A stretch of 64,000 bases of DNA from Saccopteryx bilineata (GCF_036850765.1 NC_089493.1:168132140-168196139), one strand, 5' to 3'; positions 44,101 through 54,990 are shown, counted from the stretch's first letter. Notes: generated by a model from the sequence alone, not told the origin. Numbers and translations are program-made.

Positions 44101-45420
44101 TCTGACATGCCACACTTGGAAAGTCTCTGCTCCACAACAATTAAGCTTGAATTTTTGTTTTACGGACTCTAGATTTTTCTCTCCTGACTCAACTAGGCTT
44201 CCCTCGACAACCAAGCAGTGTTGGCCAACAGAACACAAAGAAGCAAAGAAAGCAGGAAAGTGATGTAATCTGAGGCCACGGTGAGTCTGAGGCCAGTAAA
44301 TGTGATGGAAAAACACCAGGGCTCCTCACCTGGGCCGCGACAGAGCTTTGGAGGGTGCACGGGAGGGTGTGAGAACCTGGAAACTGTTGGCACTCCCCGG
44401 TTCTTTGGTCAAGGGGCTAGTTTTGGTCACCAGCTTCCTCCCAGAGGAGAAGCTGCTGCTGCTTCCAAGCATGTGTGACTCTGTTTCTCCTCCTGGCGTT
44501 GGAAACTGGGACCCTAGTGGTCAGATGCCCAGCCCTGGCCTCAGCCTGCAGGGTGGGACCTCAAGGGAGCAGGGGGGCTCCGTCCACGTGCCTGTGCAGT
44601 GTTTCAGGCCAGGCTCTGCTGCCAGCCCCACGGAGCCTTCGCCCTCCTGGGTCCTGTGTCCCCTCCTCTGGCGGCCAGCGTGAGCAGTGTGAGTCCCTGG
44701 GGAGCCGGTGCAGAATCCATTCTCTAGGAACCCAGCCGGCTGACAATGGCCACTCTGTTCCTCGCTCGCTGGCACCCAGGCATTTAATGCAGAAATCGTA
44801 ACCGTGCCCTTTAGGGGAAAGCAAACTTAAAAGCTCACTCTCCTCTCAGCTTTGGCCCCACATCTCCTAGGCTGAGATGATGTGTTTCCCTCCCCAGAGC
44901 ACAGTTTTCTCTACGCTTTGACTCTTGACTCGAGGCCCTCAAGAGGGTCTTTTTGTTCTTCCTCTGCTACAGCCAATGATCCCTGGGAGAGTTCGTAGGT
45001 TTTCAGATGAATTCCCCCAGAAACTCCTGGGACCAGGGGAACCTATATCCACCCAGGGATATGGACCGGGAACACTCAAAGTGTCCTTCATCCCCAAGAC
45101 AACCAGAGATCAAATGGCCATTCCAAAAGGTCAGAAACTTTGTTTTTAAGCTCTTTTCATTATAGTCGACATCATTGCAAAAAATGAAGACAGCTTACCA
45201 AAATGCACACAGTATATCTCACAGAGGACTAGAAGCAAAGAGAAAATAACAGAAGGGAAACAGACAAAACTGGGCAAAAATTTTTTTTGCATATATTTCC
45301 TTGGTTATTTACTAAAGACAGCACTGACTTGGTTCTGAGCTTTTTAGCAAGAAAAAAGTGATTATCTTAAAGGTAGCCCAAATATCCTCAATTCCATGAT
45401 GCTTTTCCTTATTAAGAAGT
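44101..45420. other. unique sequence with stray splice-like sites
   Basis: GC rises at 44320-44760. CCACG|GTGAGTCTG at 44280 (plus) and GGCCCAG|GTGAGGAGC (minus, near 44329) resemble donors facing apart, but I found no matching open exon. No gene is called. Confidence 0.35.
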
Positions 45421-45424
45421 CTAC

Positions 45425-46020
45425 CTACCACTCATTGAGCTTCTACTGTGTGCCAGGCACTGTCCTAGGCATTGAGGATAGAGACGTGAACAAAATTATG
45501 TTCATGGAGCTTACTTTGCAGTTGAGGGAGATAAACCAATGAAAGATAGAACGATGCTATCTATGTCAGGTGATGCTCAGTGCTGAGAGAAAAATGAAAC
45601 AGTGTACAGGAACAGGGAGATCCGCTAGGGAGTGATGCTGGAGCCACAACCTGAAGAGTGAAGACGTTAGCCATGTGGCTGTCAGGGGAGAGGATTGTTT
45701 TAGGCACAGAGGACAGTAGGTGTAAAGGCCATGCAGAAGCCCGAGGGCAATTGATGTGTCTGAGGAACTTCCAAGAGTTCAGTGGGGCTTGAGCTCAGTG
45801 AGGGGAAAGTGGAGAAGGGAGCAGATGCTGTTGGGAGTTGTGCAACATGGCAGCCCTGGGGAGGATCTGAGGTCAGGAGGAGAATGGGATCTTAGATGAC
45901 ATGAGGACCTGACATGCCTCATCCTCTGATTGAAACGAGAAGCCTGTGAGAGTGTTGAGCAAAGAGGAGATATGAGTTCAAAACATCCCCCTAACTACGT
46001 GTGGAAAATAGGCTGTGGAG
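45425..46020 (-). repeat. L2 LINE, antisense, 3' part
   Basis: TCATTGAGCTTCTACTGTGT, GCCAGGCACTGTCCTAGGCA, CATGGAGCTTACTTTGCAGT, AAAGGCCATGCAGAAGCCCG. It continues upstream in L2 beyond an inserted LTR. Confidence 0.85.
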
Positions 46021-46430
46021 GTGTTTTGTTAGTTTGCTAAGGCTACCGTCACTAAATACCACAGATGGGTGGCTTAAACAGAAATGTATTCTGTCACAGT
46101 TCTGGAGGCTAGAAGTCCAATCAAAATGTCAGCGGGCGTAGTTTCCTCTGAGGCCTCTCTCCTTCGAGAGCGTATGGCTGCTTTCTCCTTGTGTCCCCAC
46201 ATGGTCTCTCCTCTGTTCATGTGCATCCTTGGTGTCTCCCTGTGTGTCCAAATGTTCTCCGCCTGTAAGCACACCAGTCAGATTGGATTAGGGCCTATAC
46301 TAATGACTTCATTTTAATGTAATCACCCCTTAAAGGGCCCTTTCTCCAAATACAGTCACATTCTGAGATCCTGGGGGTTAGACCTTCAACCTATGAATTT
46401 GGAGGGAAGAGAATTCAGCCCATAAGGGGA
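46021..46430 (-). repeat. MLT1-like ERVL-MaLR solo LTR inside L2
   Basis: GTTAGTTTGCTAAGGCTACC, GTCACAGTTCTGGAGGCTAG, AATGTAATCACCCCTTAAAG, GACCTTCAACCTATGAATTT. L2 flanks it on both sides, so the LTR is the younger element. Confidence 0.8.
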
Positions 46431-46855
46431 CAAAGGTGGAAGTGGGGAGACCGGGTAGGAAGCTTGCAAGAGATGATAGTGGCTTGGACTGGATTGATAG
46501 AGATGAAAGTGTGAGAAGTAATCAGATTCTGCAAATACCTTTAATGTAGAATAGGATTCATTGATGGTTTGGAGGAAAAACGGTGTGAAGAAAGAGAAGA
46601 AAGACTCAAGGACATCTCCAATTTTTTTGCCTTGAGCAACTGAAAGCATGGGGTTGGTGTTTACTGAAATGGGGAAGATTACAGGAGGAGCGAAGCTGGT
46701 GGCTGAGATCAAGGAGTTCAGTCTGGGACATGCTAAGTTTAAGATGCCCATAAGGCATCCAAGTGGAAATGCCAGATGGCCAGTAGGCTATACCAGTCTG
46801 GGGGGTAGGGGAGAGGTCAGGGTTTATTAACATATAATCTTTCTGAGTTCTGTGG
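46431..46855 (-). pseudogene. L2 LINE reverse-transcriptase remnant
   Basis: The minus strand still reads like the L2/CR1 RT C-terminal flank, with STWMPYGHLKLSMSQTELLD recognisable before frameshifts. It is the 5' continuation of the L2 at 45425-46020, split by the LTR. Confidence 0.8.
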
Positions 46856-46867
46856 GGAGTTTTTTTA

Positions 46868-47256
46868 TGTGTGACAGAGACAGAGAGAGCAAGACAGAGA
46901 GAGAAACAGATAAGAACAGACAGACAGGAACGGAGAGAGATGAGAAGCATCGATTCTTCATTGTGGCACCTTAGTTGTTCATTGACTGCTTTCTCATATG
47001 TACCTTGACCTGGGGGGGGGGGGCTACAGCAGAGTGGATGACCTCTTGCTCAAGCCAGTGACCTTGGGCTTCAAGCCAGCAACTTTTGGGCTCAAGCCAG
47101 CGACCACAGGGTCATGTTTATGATCCCATTCCCAAGCCAGCAAGCTCATGTTCAAGCCAGATAAGCTTGCGCTCAAGCTGATGACCTTAGGGTTTTGAAC
47201 CTGGGTCCTCTGCATCCCAGTCCAATGCTCTATCCACTGTGCCATTGCCTGGTCAG
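46868..47256 (-). repeat. bat SINE, B type
   Basis: ATGTGTGACAGAGACAGAGA tail, GAAGCATCGATTCTTCATTG, a G-run at about 47011-47023, AAGCCAG units, and a minus-strand head CCTGACCAGGCAATGGCACA. The flanks CTGTGGGGAGTTTTTT and CTGTGGAGTTTTTT look like a duplication with a 2-base difference. Confidence 0.9.
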
Positions 47257-47259
47257 GCT

Positions 47260-48270
47260 GTGGAGTTTTTTCAGTAATAGTTTTCTTGAGGTAATATTCA
47301 CATACCATAAAATCCACTTATCTAAAATGTAGAGTTTGGGGGTTTTAGTATATTCACATGGTTGTGCAACCATCACCACTAATTTCAGAACATCTTCATC
47401 ATTCCAGAAAGAAATCCACATCCATTAGCAATCTCTCCCCAACTCTTTCTCCCCTCAAGCCTTTGGCAACTACTAATCTTTCTCTATATATATAATAGAT
47501 TTGCCTTGCCTGTTCTGGACATTTCATAAAAATGAAATTATGCAATATGTGGCCTTTGGTGTCTGGCTTCTTTCATTGAGAATAATGCATAACGTTTTCA
47601 GGGTTCTTCCATGAGTATCAATACTTCATTCCTTTTTTGTGACCAAATAATATTCCATTGCATGGATATGTCACAGTTTGTTTGTTTATTCATTGGTTGA
47701 TAGATATTTGGATTGTTTCACTTTCTGGATATTATGAATAATGCTGCAATGAACATTCATGTACAGGGTTTGTATGAAGACACATTTTCAGTTCCTGTGA
47801 GTCTATAGTTAGGAATGCTGGATTATAGGGTAACTCTGTGTTTAGTATTTGGGGAACTTCAAAACTGTTTTCTATAGTAGCTGCTCCATTTTACATGTCC
47901 ACTAGCAATGTATGAGGATTCCAGTTTCTCCAGATTCTCAGTAACCCTTGTTATTGTCTGTCTGTAGCCATCCTAGTTGGTGTGAAGTGGTATCTCATTG
48001 TGCTTTTGCTTTGCATTTCCTGAAAGACTAATGATATTCAGCATTTTTCATGTGCTTATTGGTCATTTGTATATCATTTTTAAAAATAAGTCTATTCAAA
48101 TCTTTGCCTATTTCAATTGGGTTTATCTATTTATTGTTGAGTTCTTTATATATTCTGGATTCAAGTCCTCATCTGATATATGATTTACAGTATTTTTCTG
48201 TAGTCTCTGGGTTGCTGTTTTCTCTCTTGATGATGTTCTTTGAAGCAGAAGAATTCTTAATTTTGACAAA
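47260..48270 (-). repeat. L1M LINE 3' end, antisense
   Basis: Long antisense L1: AATATTCACATACCATAAAA, TTGTGCAACCATCACCACTA, TAATATTCCATTGCATGGAT, TGGATTATAGGGTAACTCTG, TGAAGTGGTATCTCATTGTG, TGGATTCAAGTCCTCATCTG. Frames are broken. Confidence 0.9.
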
Positions 48271-48299
48271 CTGACATGTATATTTGAGAGCCATTAGCA

Positions 48300-48712
48300 T
48301 ATATGTAGATGTTATCTTAAGCCAGAAGAATCCATTAGATCCACTAGGAAGTTAGGTTGGTAGGAATGGAAGTGCCCAACGACTGAACCCAAGGTTGCTC
48401 GTCAATCATAGGTCCAAAACATGAGAAGGTATCAGCCAAGGAGACTAATAAGGAACCCATTCCTACTTGCCCTCTTCCCTCAGGTTTCGAGAATCCTTCC
48501 TTGCCAGGGTGGCAACCAAAAATCCAAAATTCTTGTCTGCCTTTTAGGCGATGCAGTTCTGGTACTCTGTGTCCATTCCCTTTGAGGTCATGCAGACTCC
48601 AAAGTTTCTTCCCATTTCAGTGAGGAGTTAATTTTCTCCTGAGCCCCTAATCAGATGACCTGCTGGCCTCTGCTTATAAACTTCTATCTATTATCATCTC
48701 AGACCACCTTTT
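48300..48712 (-). repeat. probable ERVL internal remnant
   Basis: Non-L1 text lying downstream, in minus sense, of the pol remnant at 49610-50600. It is plausibly the 3' internal part of the same provirus. No motif was read directly. Confidence 0.35.
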
Positions 48713-48713
48713 T

Positions 48714-49025
48714 CTTTTTTTTTTTTTTTTTGTGACAAAGACAGAGAGAGGGACAGACAGACAGGAAGGGAGAGAGATGAGAAGCATCAGTTCTTCATTG
48801 TAGCACTTTAGTTGTTCACTGATTGCTTTCTCATATGTGCTTTGACCGGAGTTCTAGAGCAGACCGAGTGACCCCGTGCTCGAGCCAGTGACCTTGGGCT
48901 CAAGCTGGTGAGCTTTGCTCAAACCAGATGAACCCACACTCAAGCTGGTGATCTCGGGGTTTTGAACCTGGGTCCTCCTTGTCCCAATCCGACGCTCTAT
49001 CCACTGCGCCATTGCCTGGTCAGGC
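48714..49025 (-). repeat. bat SINE, B type
   Basis: GTGACAAAGACAGAGAGAGG tail, GAAGCATCAGTTCTTCATTG, CTCGAGCCAGTGACCTTGGG and a minus-strand head CCTGACCAGGCAATGGCGCA. Confidence 0.92.
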
Positions 49026-49056
49026 CAAACTACTTTTTCATTAAATTATTTTTTAA

Positions 49057-49437
49057 GGCCCTGGCCGGTTGGCTCAGTGGTAGAGCGTTGGCCTGGCGTG
49101 CAGGAGTTCCGGGTTCAATTCCCGGCCAGGGCACACAGGAGAGGCGCCCATCTGTTTCTCCACCTCTCCCCCTCTCCCCCTCTCCTTCCTCTCTGTCTCT
49201 CTCTTCCCCTCCCTCAGCCGAGGCTCCATTGGAGCAAAAGATGGCCCGGGCACTGGGGATGGCTCCTTGGCCTCTGCCTTAGGTGCTAGAGTGGCTCTGG
49301 TCGCAACAGAGCAACGCTCCGGATGGGCAGAGCATCGTCCCCTGGTGGGCGTGCCGGGTGGATCCCCGTTGGGCACATGCAGGAGTCTGTCTGACTGCCT
49401 CCCCGTTTCCAGCTTCAGAAAAATACAAAAAATATAT
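49057..49437 (+). repeat. bat SINE, A type, sense
   Basis: GGCCCTGGCCGGTTGGCTCA head, A box TGGCTCAGTGGTAGAGC, B box GGTTCAATTCC, body and A-rich tail. A single CTCF-like core, CGTCCCCTGGTGG, lies at 49336-49348; the second unit seen in other copies is absent. Confidence 0.94.
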
Positions 49438-49439
49438 AT

Positions 49440-49597
49440 TTTTTAATTTATTGATTTTAATGAGATAGGAAGAGAGAGAGAGAAGAGAGAGACAGGAACA
49501 TCGAACTGTCCCTATTTGTGCACTGAATGGCAATGAAACCAGTAACCTCTGTGCTCTAGGACAATGTTCTAACCAACTGCGCTATCCAGCCAGGGCT
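49440..49597 (-). repeat. bat SINE, C type
   Basis: AATTTATTGATTTTAATGAG, an AGAGAGAG tract, CAGGAACATCGAACTGTCCC, CTAACCAACTGCGCTATCCA, with head GCCCTGGCTGGATAGCGCAG on the minus strand. It directly abuts the A-type copy. Confidence 0.88.
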
Positions 49598-49609
49598 TAG
49601 ACCACATTT

Positions 49610-50186
49610 TTCCTCCACACAAAATGTGTGACCACATGTTTCCCTTGCAGCTCCACCCACTGGAAAGATGTTCTATCTCCATTTCATCCATTTAAGACCA
49701 CCTTGAATGTGGCTATAATGCAGCCACCATCCACTTTTGCCCTGCATCCAGAAACCAAGCCAATCTATCTATAAACAAGCCGGGGCTTCTTCTTCCTTCT
49801 TCAACTGGTCTTAAGGACACTCTACATGGCACGGGTGCAAGCTGGGGAAAGAAAAGCATGTGCAACTGTGATAGGTGACCAGGGAGTCTGGATATCCATC
49901 CCTGCAGCTGGATCCCAAATACACCATTTCCAATTTACAAGGTACTGCTGCTGGGCCCACCCAACTCTATGACTCTGACTGACCTCAGCTCATCAGAGGC
50001 AGTCGTAGACACACAATCACTTTGTACCCAATGGTCAAGCATTTTGTCTCTACCAGGGCCCAGTAACATACCAAGAGCTGTTTCTTGTCCTGGCCAGATA
50101 TCTGTGTTGTTTGGAACATTGTCCCTATACGCAAACATTGCAGGTTTGATCCCTGGTCAGGGCACATATAAGAACAGATCGATGTT

Positions 50187-50220
<34 letters not shown>

Positions 50221-50620
50221 CCTTTCTCTCAAAAAATAAATTTTGAAAAAGACAGAAGAGGGACTTAAAAAAAAAGAGTTGTTTCTCTAAAGGTGCATAC
50301 TTGTGTGCTACACACCACACAGCCTTGATCTAGAACCCTGTTACTGCACCATGATTCTCCCACTGGGTCTTTCAGCAATTTTTTCTTTCACTTCAGAGGG
50401 TATATTCTGGTACATCTCTGACCACTGGACACCTTAAAGCATCATAGTGGCTGTGACTGATTCCTGAATCTTCACAGCATCCATGTCCCACCCTGTGGGG
50501 TGCACTTAACTTACCAAGGATTCCAGAGTTTGACCACCTCTTGCTCATCCTGTCTAATCAGCCTGATTTTGTCAATAAACAAGACCAGTGCACTGTCCTG
50601 TGGGATGTCCAGGTGTCTGG
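49610..50620 (-). pseudogene. decayed ERVL-type pol remnant
   Basis: Minus-strand fragments of an endogenous retroviral pol are readable. DIPQDSALVLFIDKIRLI (about 50570-50620) stands where the reverse transcriptase active site belongs, with its final aspartate replaced. KKQLLVCYWALVETK (about 50042-50088) is the RT/RNase H connection. Stops and frameshifts separate the pieces and a SINE (50086-50274) sits between them. No functional product is possible. Confidence 0.75.
50086..50274 (+). repeat. bat SINE, C-like, sense, inside ERV
   Basis: Decayed tRNA head, B box GGTTTGATCCC, GGTCAGGGCACATATAAGAA, a (TGTC)n/(TC)n tract, then an A-rich tail. Flanks AGAGCTGTTTCT and AGAGTTGTTTCT form a 12-bp duplication with one mismatch. 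Confidence 0.88.
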
Positions 50621-51230
50621 ATCTCTTTAGATTGTGTTATGACAGAAAGTGAGAGTTTTAAAAGAGCATGGAATCCAAAGTGTAAGGAAGTGTTGTCGGT
50701 TTGGTGAGCATGTGAAATATTCCTGATCCTCTTTTCGATTCAAAGTGGAAAATACTTTCACTGAATAAAGAGCCACATACCGTCTACCTTAGACCTTGTT
50801 AATCTCCACATGCAGCCCAGCAGCCGCATCAGCCACTGCGAGGCTGAGCTGCAGTCATTCTCCACGTCCATCTGGTCTCCGCAGGGCTCTGATTGGCACG
50901 TTACATGAAAACACAGAAGGACCACCACCTCTGCATGCTTTAGATTTCTAGTGGTGATGCTAATCTTTTCCATCCCTCCAGGATGCAATACTTATCATTT
51001 ATAATCCTGGCCAGGAGGGAGGGGGCAGCTTCAGAGGTTTCCATTTGACCTTCTCCATGATAATAGCTCTTACACCAAGGGCATTTCTCTTAAGATGAGT
51101 CCTTTCTCTTAAGTATCTACCTACTGCTTCAGTTAACAGGTTCTGGATCTGAACATTGACTTCATCCAGGAACTGAGTGGGGTCTATAACTTCATATTGG
51201 TACAATTGCCTTCAGTCTCTTTCTCCTCCA
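50621..51230 (-). repeat. probable ERVL internal remnant, upstream part
   Basis: On the minus strand this lies 5' of the RT motif. A 68-codon open stretch at 50999-51205 reads RYLRERTHLKRNALGVRAI. It is assigned to the provirus by position, not by a recognised motif. Confidence 0.4.
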
Positions 51231-51233
51231 CTC

Positions 51234-51414
51234 TTCCTTTCTTTCCTTTCCTTTCCTTTCCTTTCCTTTCCTTTCCTTTCCTTTCCTTTCCTTTCCTTTC
51301 CGTTCCCTTCCTTCCTCCCTCCCTCCCTCCCTCCCTCCCTCTCCTTCCTTCCTCTTCCTTCCTTCCTTCCTTCCTTCCTTCCTTCCTTCCTTCCTTCCTT
51401 CCTTCCTTCCTTTC
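51234..51414. repeat. 180-bp polypyrimidine microsatellite
   Basis: (CCTTT)n to about 51300, then (CCCT)n to about 51345, then (CCTT)n to 51412. The plus strand is almost purely pyrimidine, which suits intramolecular triplex formation and length instability. Confidence 0.95.
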
Positions 51415-52510
51415 ATTATAAATATCAAACATCACCTTGTGATCTGCCCATCTTTATGCTCCCAGGGAATGCCATGCTCTGTCCTCAATCTCCACTGCTC
51501 CCTATCAGTCAACCTCCCTTAGCTGCTCCTCCAAATTTGCCAGCTGTTATAGTAAAAGCCACCAGAGCTGGCTTGAGATGATGGACACCTGGCCTCTATT
51601 ACTTGAGAATGGGAGAGGCATCCCCATGAATATTAACAAGCCCAGCTTTGTGACTACCTCTCTGGCCTACAAGGAAGAACCAGCTCTGAACTCCTTAGTG
51701 ATGCTAAGTTAATAAGGTCCTGATGGCCTTAATTAATGATGTGTCCTCTAAGTCAGTGGTTTTTAATCCCCAGTTTGTGGACCAGAAATGTTGTGCCAGT
51801 CCACGAAAGAGTTAACCACACTAATGTTATATGAAGATTCTAGAGAAGAATCATTGAAAATAAAACCACTGCTGTAAGTTGTCTCATGGAACAGAATCCT
51901 AAGGTCCCTGTTCTCATATAACATATCTATCCAGCCTTCTCACTTCCTTCACCTTCTTTATTCTTCCCTCTACTGTCTTTCAGAATAGAGCAGGCATTTC
52001 CACTTTGTTCAGGGCTCTGACCTTAGTATAGCAGCCAGACTTGGCTGAGCTTTTGAATGTCTCCAGACCTCTGAAACACTAACAATGGAGTCCTGCTTCT
52101 GTTCCTCAGCTATGTTAGCTCTTCTACTGCGGGGAAATAAGGACCTCTTTGTAAACTACCAAATAAGCCCTCTGGCTCTCACACTTAGCCTTTAACTGTT
52201 TGTTTAAGTGTTTGTCAATGACCCTCAGTTTCTCCTCCCTGGAAGGGCTTTAGGACAGCTAACCCTGCAGTTCCGGTAGATGCCATACCCCCACCCACCA
52301 ATGTGGTTCCTTCCCCCTGTCAGGCTGTTCCCTACCACCAGGATACTCCCTGGGCCACCACCAATGGCACTTCAGCAATTAGGCTGCCACCCTGTGCCAA
52401 GGACTATCTGTGCCCCACAGCCTATTCAGGATGGTGTCCCATTTGCCTTCCTGCTAGTGAGTGAGACAATTTCCAAGCCCCATCTTTCTGCCTGCTTTCT
52501 GCAACCATTC
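51415..52510 (-). repeat. probable ERVL 5' internal (gag-side) remnant
   Basis: Located between the LTR at 52515 and the pol remnant. A small hAT at 51754-51871 is inserted in it. I cannot read a clear gag motif, so this is by position and composition. Confidence 0.4.
51754..51871. mobile_element. 118-bp hAT-like MITE
   Basis: Ends CAGTGGTTTT and AAAACCACTG are perfect 10-bp inverted repeats. Flanks CTCTAAGT and CTGTAAGT agree at seven of eight positions. The interior is too short for any gene. Confidence 0.85.
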
Positions 52511-52514
52511 TTGT

Positions 52515-53010
52515 GCTAGCTTGGGTTCTTTGAGAAGCAGATGCCAAGCAAGATGTGATAAAGTGCAAGAGGTTTATTTGTGAAAGGAGGAAGGAGCAGG
52601 ACTAGGTAGGAAGACTCTTGACTGTTCTGCAGGTCTGCTATCTGTTTGAGGAGATCAGAGGGAGAGAGATTGGTTAGGAAAAGTCTCAGGCTGGAGTATG
52701 GTTCTAAGACAGTTTCAGCCAGGCTGGTGGAGAATCCTTAAACTAGAGTTAGAGAAGTCCTACAGTGGGACCCCACCATTCTCAGTCATTGCTGGGAGGG
52801 TCCCCAGGGCCCCATCACTCACCAATCCACCACACCTATCCTGCAATCTCCCTCTGCTGGAGAAGAACTTCTCTCCTGTCAAAGGCCCTCAAAGGCGAGC
52901 ACCCCAGCACCTGCTCTTCAAGTTGGTAAGATCTTCACAAAAGAGAAGGACAGGCTGACTTCAGGCAGCTTCTTGTTGTAGCTCCTCATCGCAAACTCCC
53001 CTACAGCAGA
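52515..53010 (-). repeat. MLT2-like ERVL LTR
   Basis: Antisense ERVL LTR text: CTTTGAGAAGCAGATGCCAA, GCAAGATGTGATAAAGTGCA, AGAGGTTTATTTGTGAAAGG. It ends near 53010 and forms the 5' LTR of the antisense provirus at 48300-52510. No 3' LTR was recognised. Confidence 0.65.
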
Positions 53011-53054
53011 AAGATGGAGATGAGGGAGGGTTGTAAGAGAGCCAAAGTCACATT

Positions 53055-53512
53055 TATTCACTTACTTATTCAAGAAATCTCTTCTCTCTGTCAGGGGCCA
53101 TTCCAGTCCCTGAGAGTCATTAGTGAGCAGGTCCCTCTCTCCAGAGGCTCACATCCTAATGACAGGAATCAGGTGTAAGTGCATACAGAAGATGATCTGG
53201 CCCAGAGTTAAAGTGCTAGAAAGAAAGAAAAGAAAGAAGAGAATAGAGATTGGAGTGGGAGCGTTCTTATTATATGTCTTAATCAAGACTCCAGCCATGA
53301 AAAGTGTGGACAGAAGTGGTACAGGCAGAGGAAATAGTCTTTTGTGGAAACGAAGATTGTTCTGGAATCATGAGCACGGTGATGGTCCAAAAGGAGCCTG
53401 GAGCAGTGGTCGGAGGCCAGACCATGACCTTCCAGGCCATGGCAGGGTCCCATTGAAAGGATCTGAAGCAAAGTGGTAACAATCAGATTTATATTTTTAA
53501 AATTTGCAGGGG
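53055..53512 (-). repeat. L2 LINE, antisense, left part
   Basis: TTCACTTACTTATTCAAGAA, GAGGCTCACATCCTAATGAC, GACCTTCCAGGCCATGGCAG and AAAGTGGTAACAATCAGATT follow antisense L2. It resumes after the SINE at 53716 with GGAAGCAGGAGACCACGGAG. Confidence 0.7.
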
Positions 53513-53514
53513 CA

Positions 53515-53699
53515 CATGACCTGTGGTGGCGCAGTGGTAAAGCGTTGACCTGGAACGCTGAGGTCACCAGTTCGAATCCCTGGGCTTGCCTGGTCAAGGC
53601 ACATATGGGAGTTGATGCTTCCAGCTCCTCCCCCCCTTCTCTCTCTGTTGCTCTCTCTCTTCTCTCTATAATGATTAAATAAAGCTTTAAAAAATAAAT
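53515..53699 (+). repeat. bat SINE, D type, sense, young
   Basis: GACCTGTGGTGGCGCAGTGG head, B box GGTTCGAAT-like CAGTTCGAATC, CTGGTCAAGGCACATATGGG, TTGATGCTTCCAGCTCCTCC and an A-rich tail. AAAATTTGCAGGGGCA is exactly duplicated at 53499-53514 and 53700-53715. Confidence 0.95.
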
Positions 53700-53715
53700 A
53701 AAATTTGCAGGGGCA

Positions 53716-53845
53716 AAAATGGAAGCAGGAGACCACGGAGATGTCGGGGTGGCACAGGGGAGACTGTGGCTCCTTGGTGACGGTGAGAGCAGCACCTATC
53801 CTGCCACAGTGGACTGCATTAGTGTCAGTTTTTTTATTTAAAAAA
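53716..53845 (-). repeat. L2 LINE, antisense, right part
   Basis: Continuation of the split L2. Boundaries toward the next SINE are vague. Confidence 0.5.
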
Positions 53846-53847
53846 TA

Positions 53848-54001
53848 TTTTTAAATAATTAAAATTTTTTTTATTGATTGATTTGAGAGAGAGGGAGACA
53901 AGAACATGGCTCTGTTCCTGGATGTGCCCTGACCAGGGATTGGACGGGCAACCTCTGTGCTTCCTGATCATGCTCTAACCAACAGAGCTATCCGGTCAGG
54001 A
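53848..54001 (-). repeat. bat SINE, C type
   Basis: TTATTGATTGATTTGAGAGA, ACAAGAACATGGCTCTGTTC, CCCTGACCAGGGATTGGACG, ATGCTCTAACCAACAGAGCT, with head AGTCCTGACCGGATAGCTC on the minus strand. Confidence 0.88.
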
Positions 54002-54815
54002 CTAAAAAAATGTCTTGTTTTTTAATTTTTAAGTTACATTTGACATTTACTATTATATTAGTTTCAGGTTTACAGCATCATGGTTAGACATGTCTATAAC
54101 CTGTGAAAGTCCCTGTTTTGATTTTGCCAGAAAATGCACTATGGCCTCTTCCCCTTTCCAATGGGTGTTTTAATTATACTCTTTCTTATGTCCCTTTGTA
54201 TTGGGGATTAAAAATATCTCGTTTACCACTAAATTATTTTAAATGCTATGCTCCACCACAAATTAATTTGTGTTTTTCCGTAGAAGCGTGTTCTCAAAAT
54301 GGGTTCTTCCTCTTTTTTCCATTGTCCATTCCTTCTCTCTCTTCCCCTTCCTCTCTCTTCTTTTGTCTTCTTGTAAGGGTTGAGTTTACTCAAATCTTGT
54401 CCCCATTTTTGTGTCAATTTCTCTTCAGGCTGTTAAAACATAAACTGGGGCATATTCAAATTTTTAAGAGTTTACTTGAGCAGAAATCAACTCGAGCCAG
54501 GTCGCACCAAACTGGAAGTCGTGAGGAGCAAGTATGGAAGCAAAGAAAGGCAGTTGTCTGGTTGGCTATAGCTTTGAGCCTCGCTGGCTATTTGTGAATG
54601 GTTGTCCTTAGGTTTCAATTTGGGAACGTTGAGTCATAGGTCTTGGTTTGCTTAGGTAGGTAGGCCACTACGACGTTAGAGCCACCCAGTGTCTAACAGC
54701 TTCCTTGTGTAATTAGTTTAACAGTAAGTACTCTTTGCTGTTCTGCAAGGAGGAAGGACGTAAAGGCTAAGTAAGGATTGCTAAAATGAAAGTCACACTT
54801 AGTCATAACTTTGCA
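54002..54815. other. AT-rich sequence, no gene seen
   Basis: A 164-codon plus-strand frame (54103-54597) exists but has repeat-like composition and no family resemblance. Not called. Confidence 0.35.
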
Positions 54816-54819
54816 CAAT

Positions 54820-54990
54820 TTAAACACCTACTGTGTGTCAGGTATCAAGTTAAAACTTTACCTCGTTTAATTTTTATGATAATCCTATGAAGTGGCTAGC
54901 TATTTCTGTGGTCCCTATTTTACAGAAGAAGAGAAGCTCTGGGAAACTAAGCAAATTTCCCCAGGTTTCACGCTCGAGTGAGTGACAGAG
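54820..54990 (-). repeat. MIR SINE
   Basis: AACACCTACTGTGTGTCAGG, TTTTTATGATAATCCTATGA, CCCTATTTTACAGAAGAAGA, TTTCCCCAGGTTTCACGCTC. Confidence 0.75.

Noticed and set aside
44199..44340. Back-to-back donors at 44280 (plus) and about 44329 (minus) as a divergent promoter
   Set aside because: Modest CpG content, no open exon on either side and stop codons right before the plus donor. Kept only as a note.
51177..51581. 134-codon plus-strand and 83-codon minus-strand frames
   Set aside because: They are translations of the polypyrimidine microsatellite (Ser/Phe/Leu/Pro or Lys/Glu/Gly/Arg runs).
4103..54597. Bacterial or phage gene content
   Set aside because: No operon-like tiling, no ribosome-binding sites, and long repeat-rich gaps. 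MIR, L2 and MaLR elements show a eutherian nuclear genome.
54103..54597. 164-codon plus-strand frame
   Set aside because: Low-complexity Phe/Leu/Ser-rich text from AT-rich DNA; no homology or splice framing.
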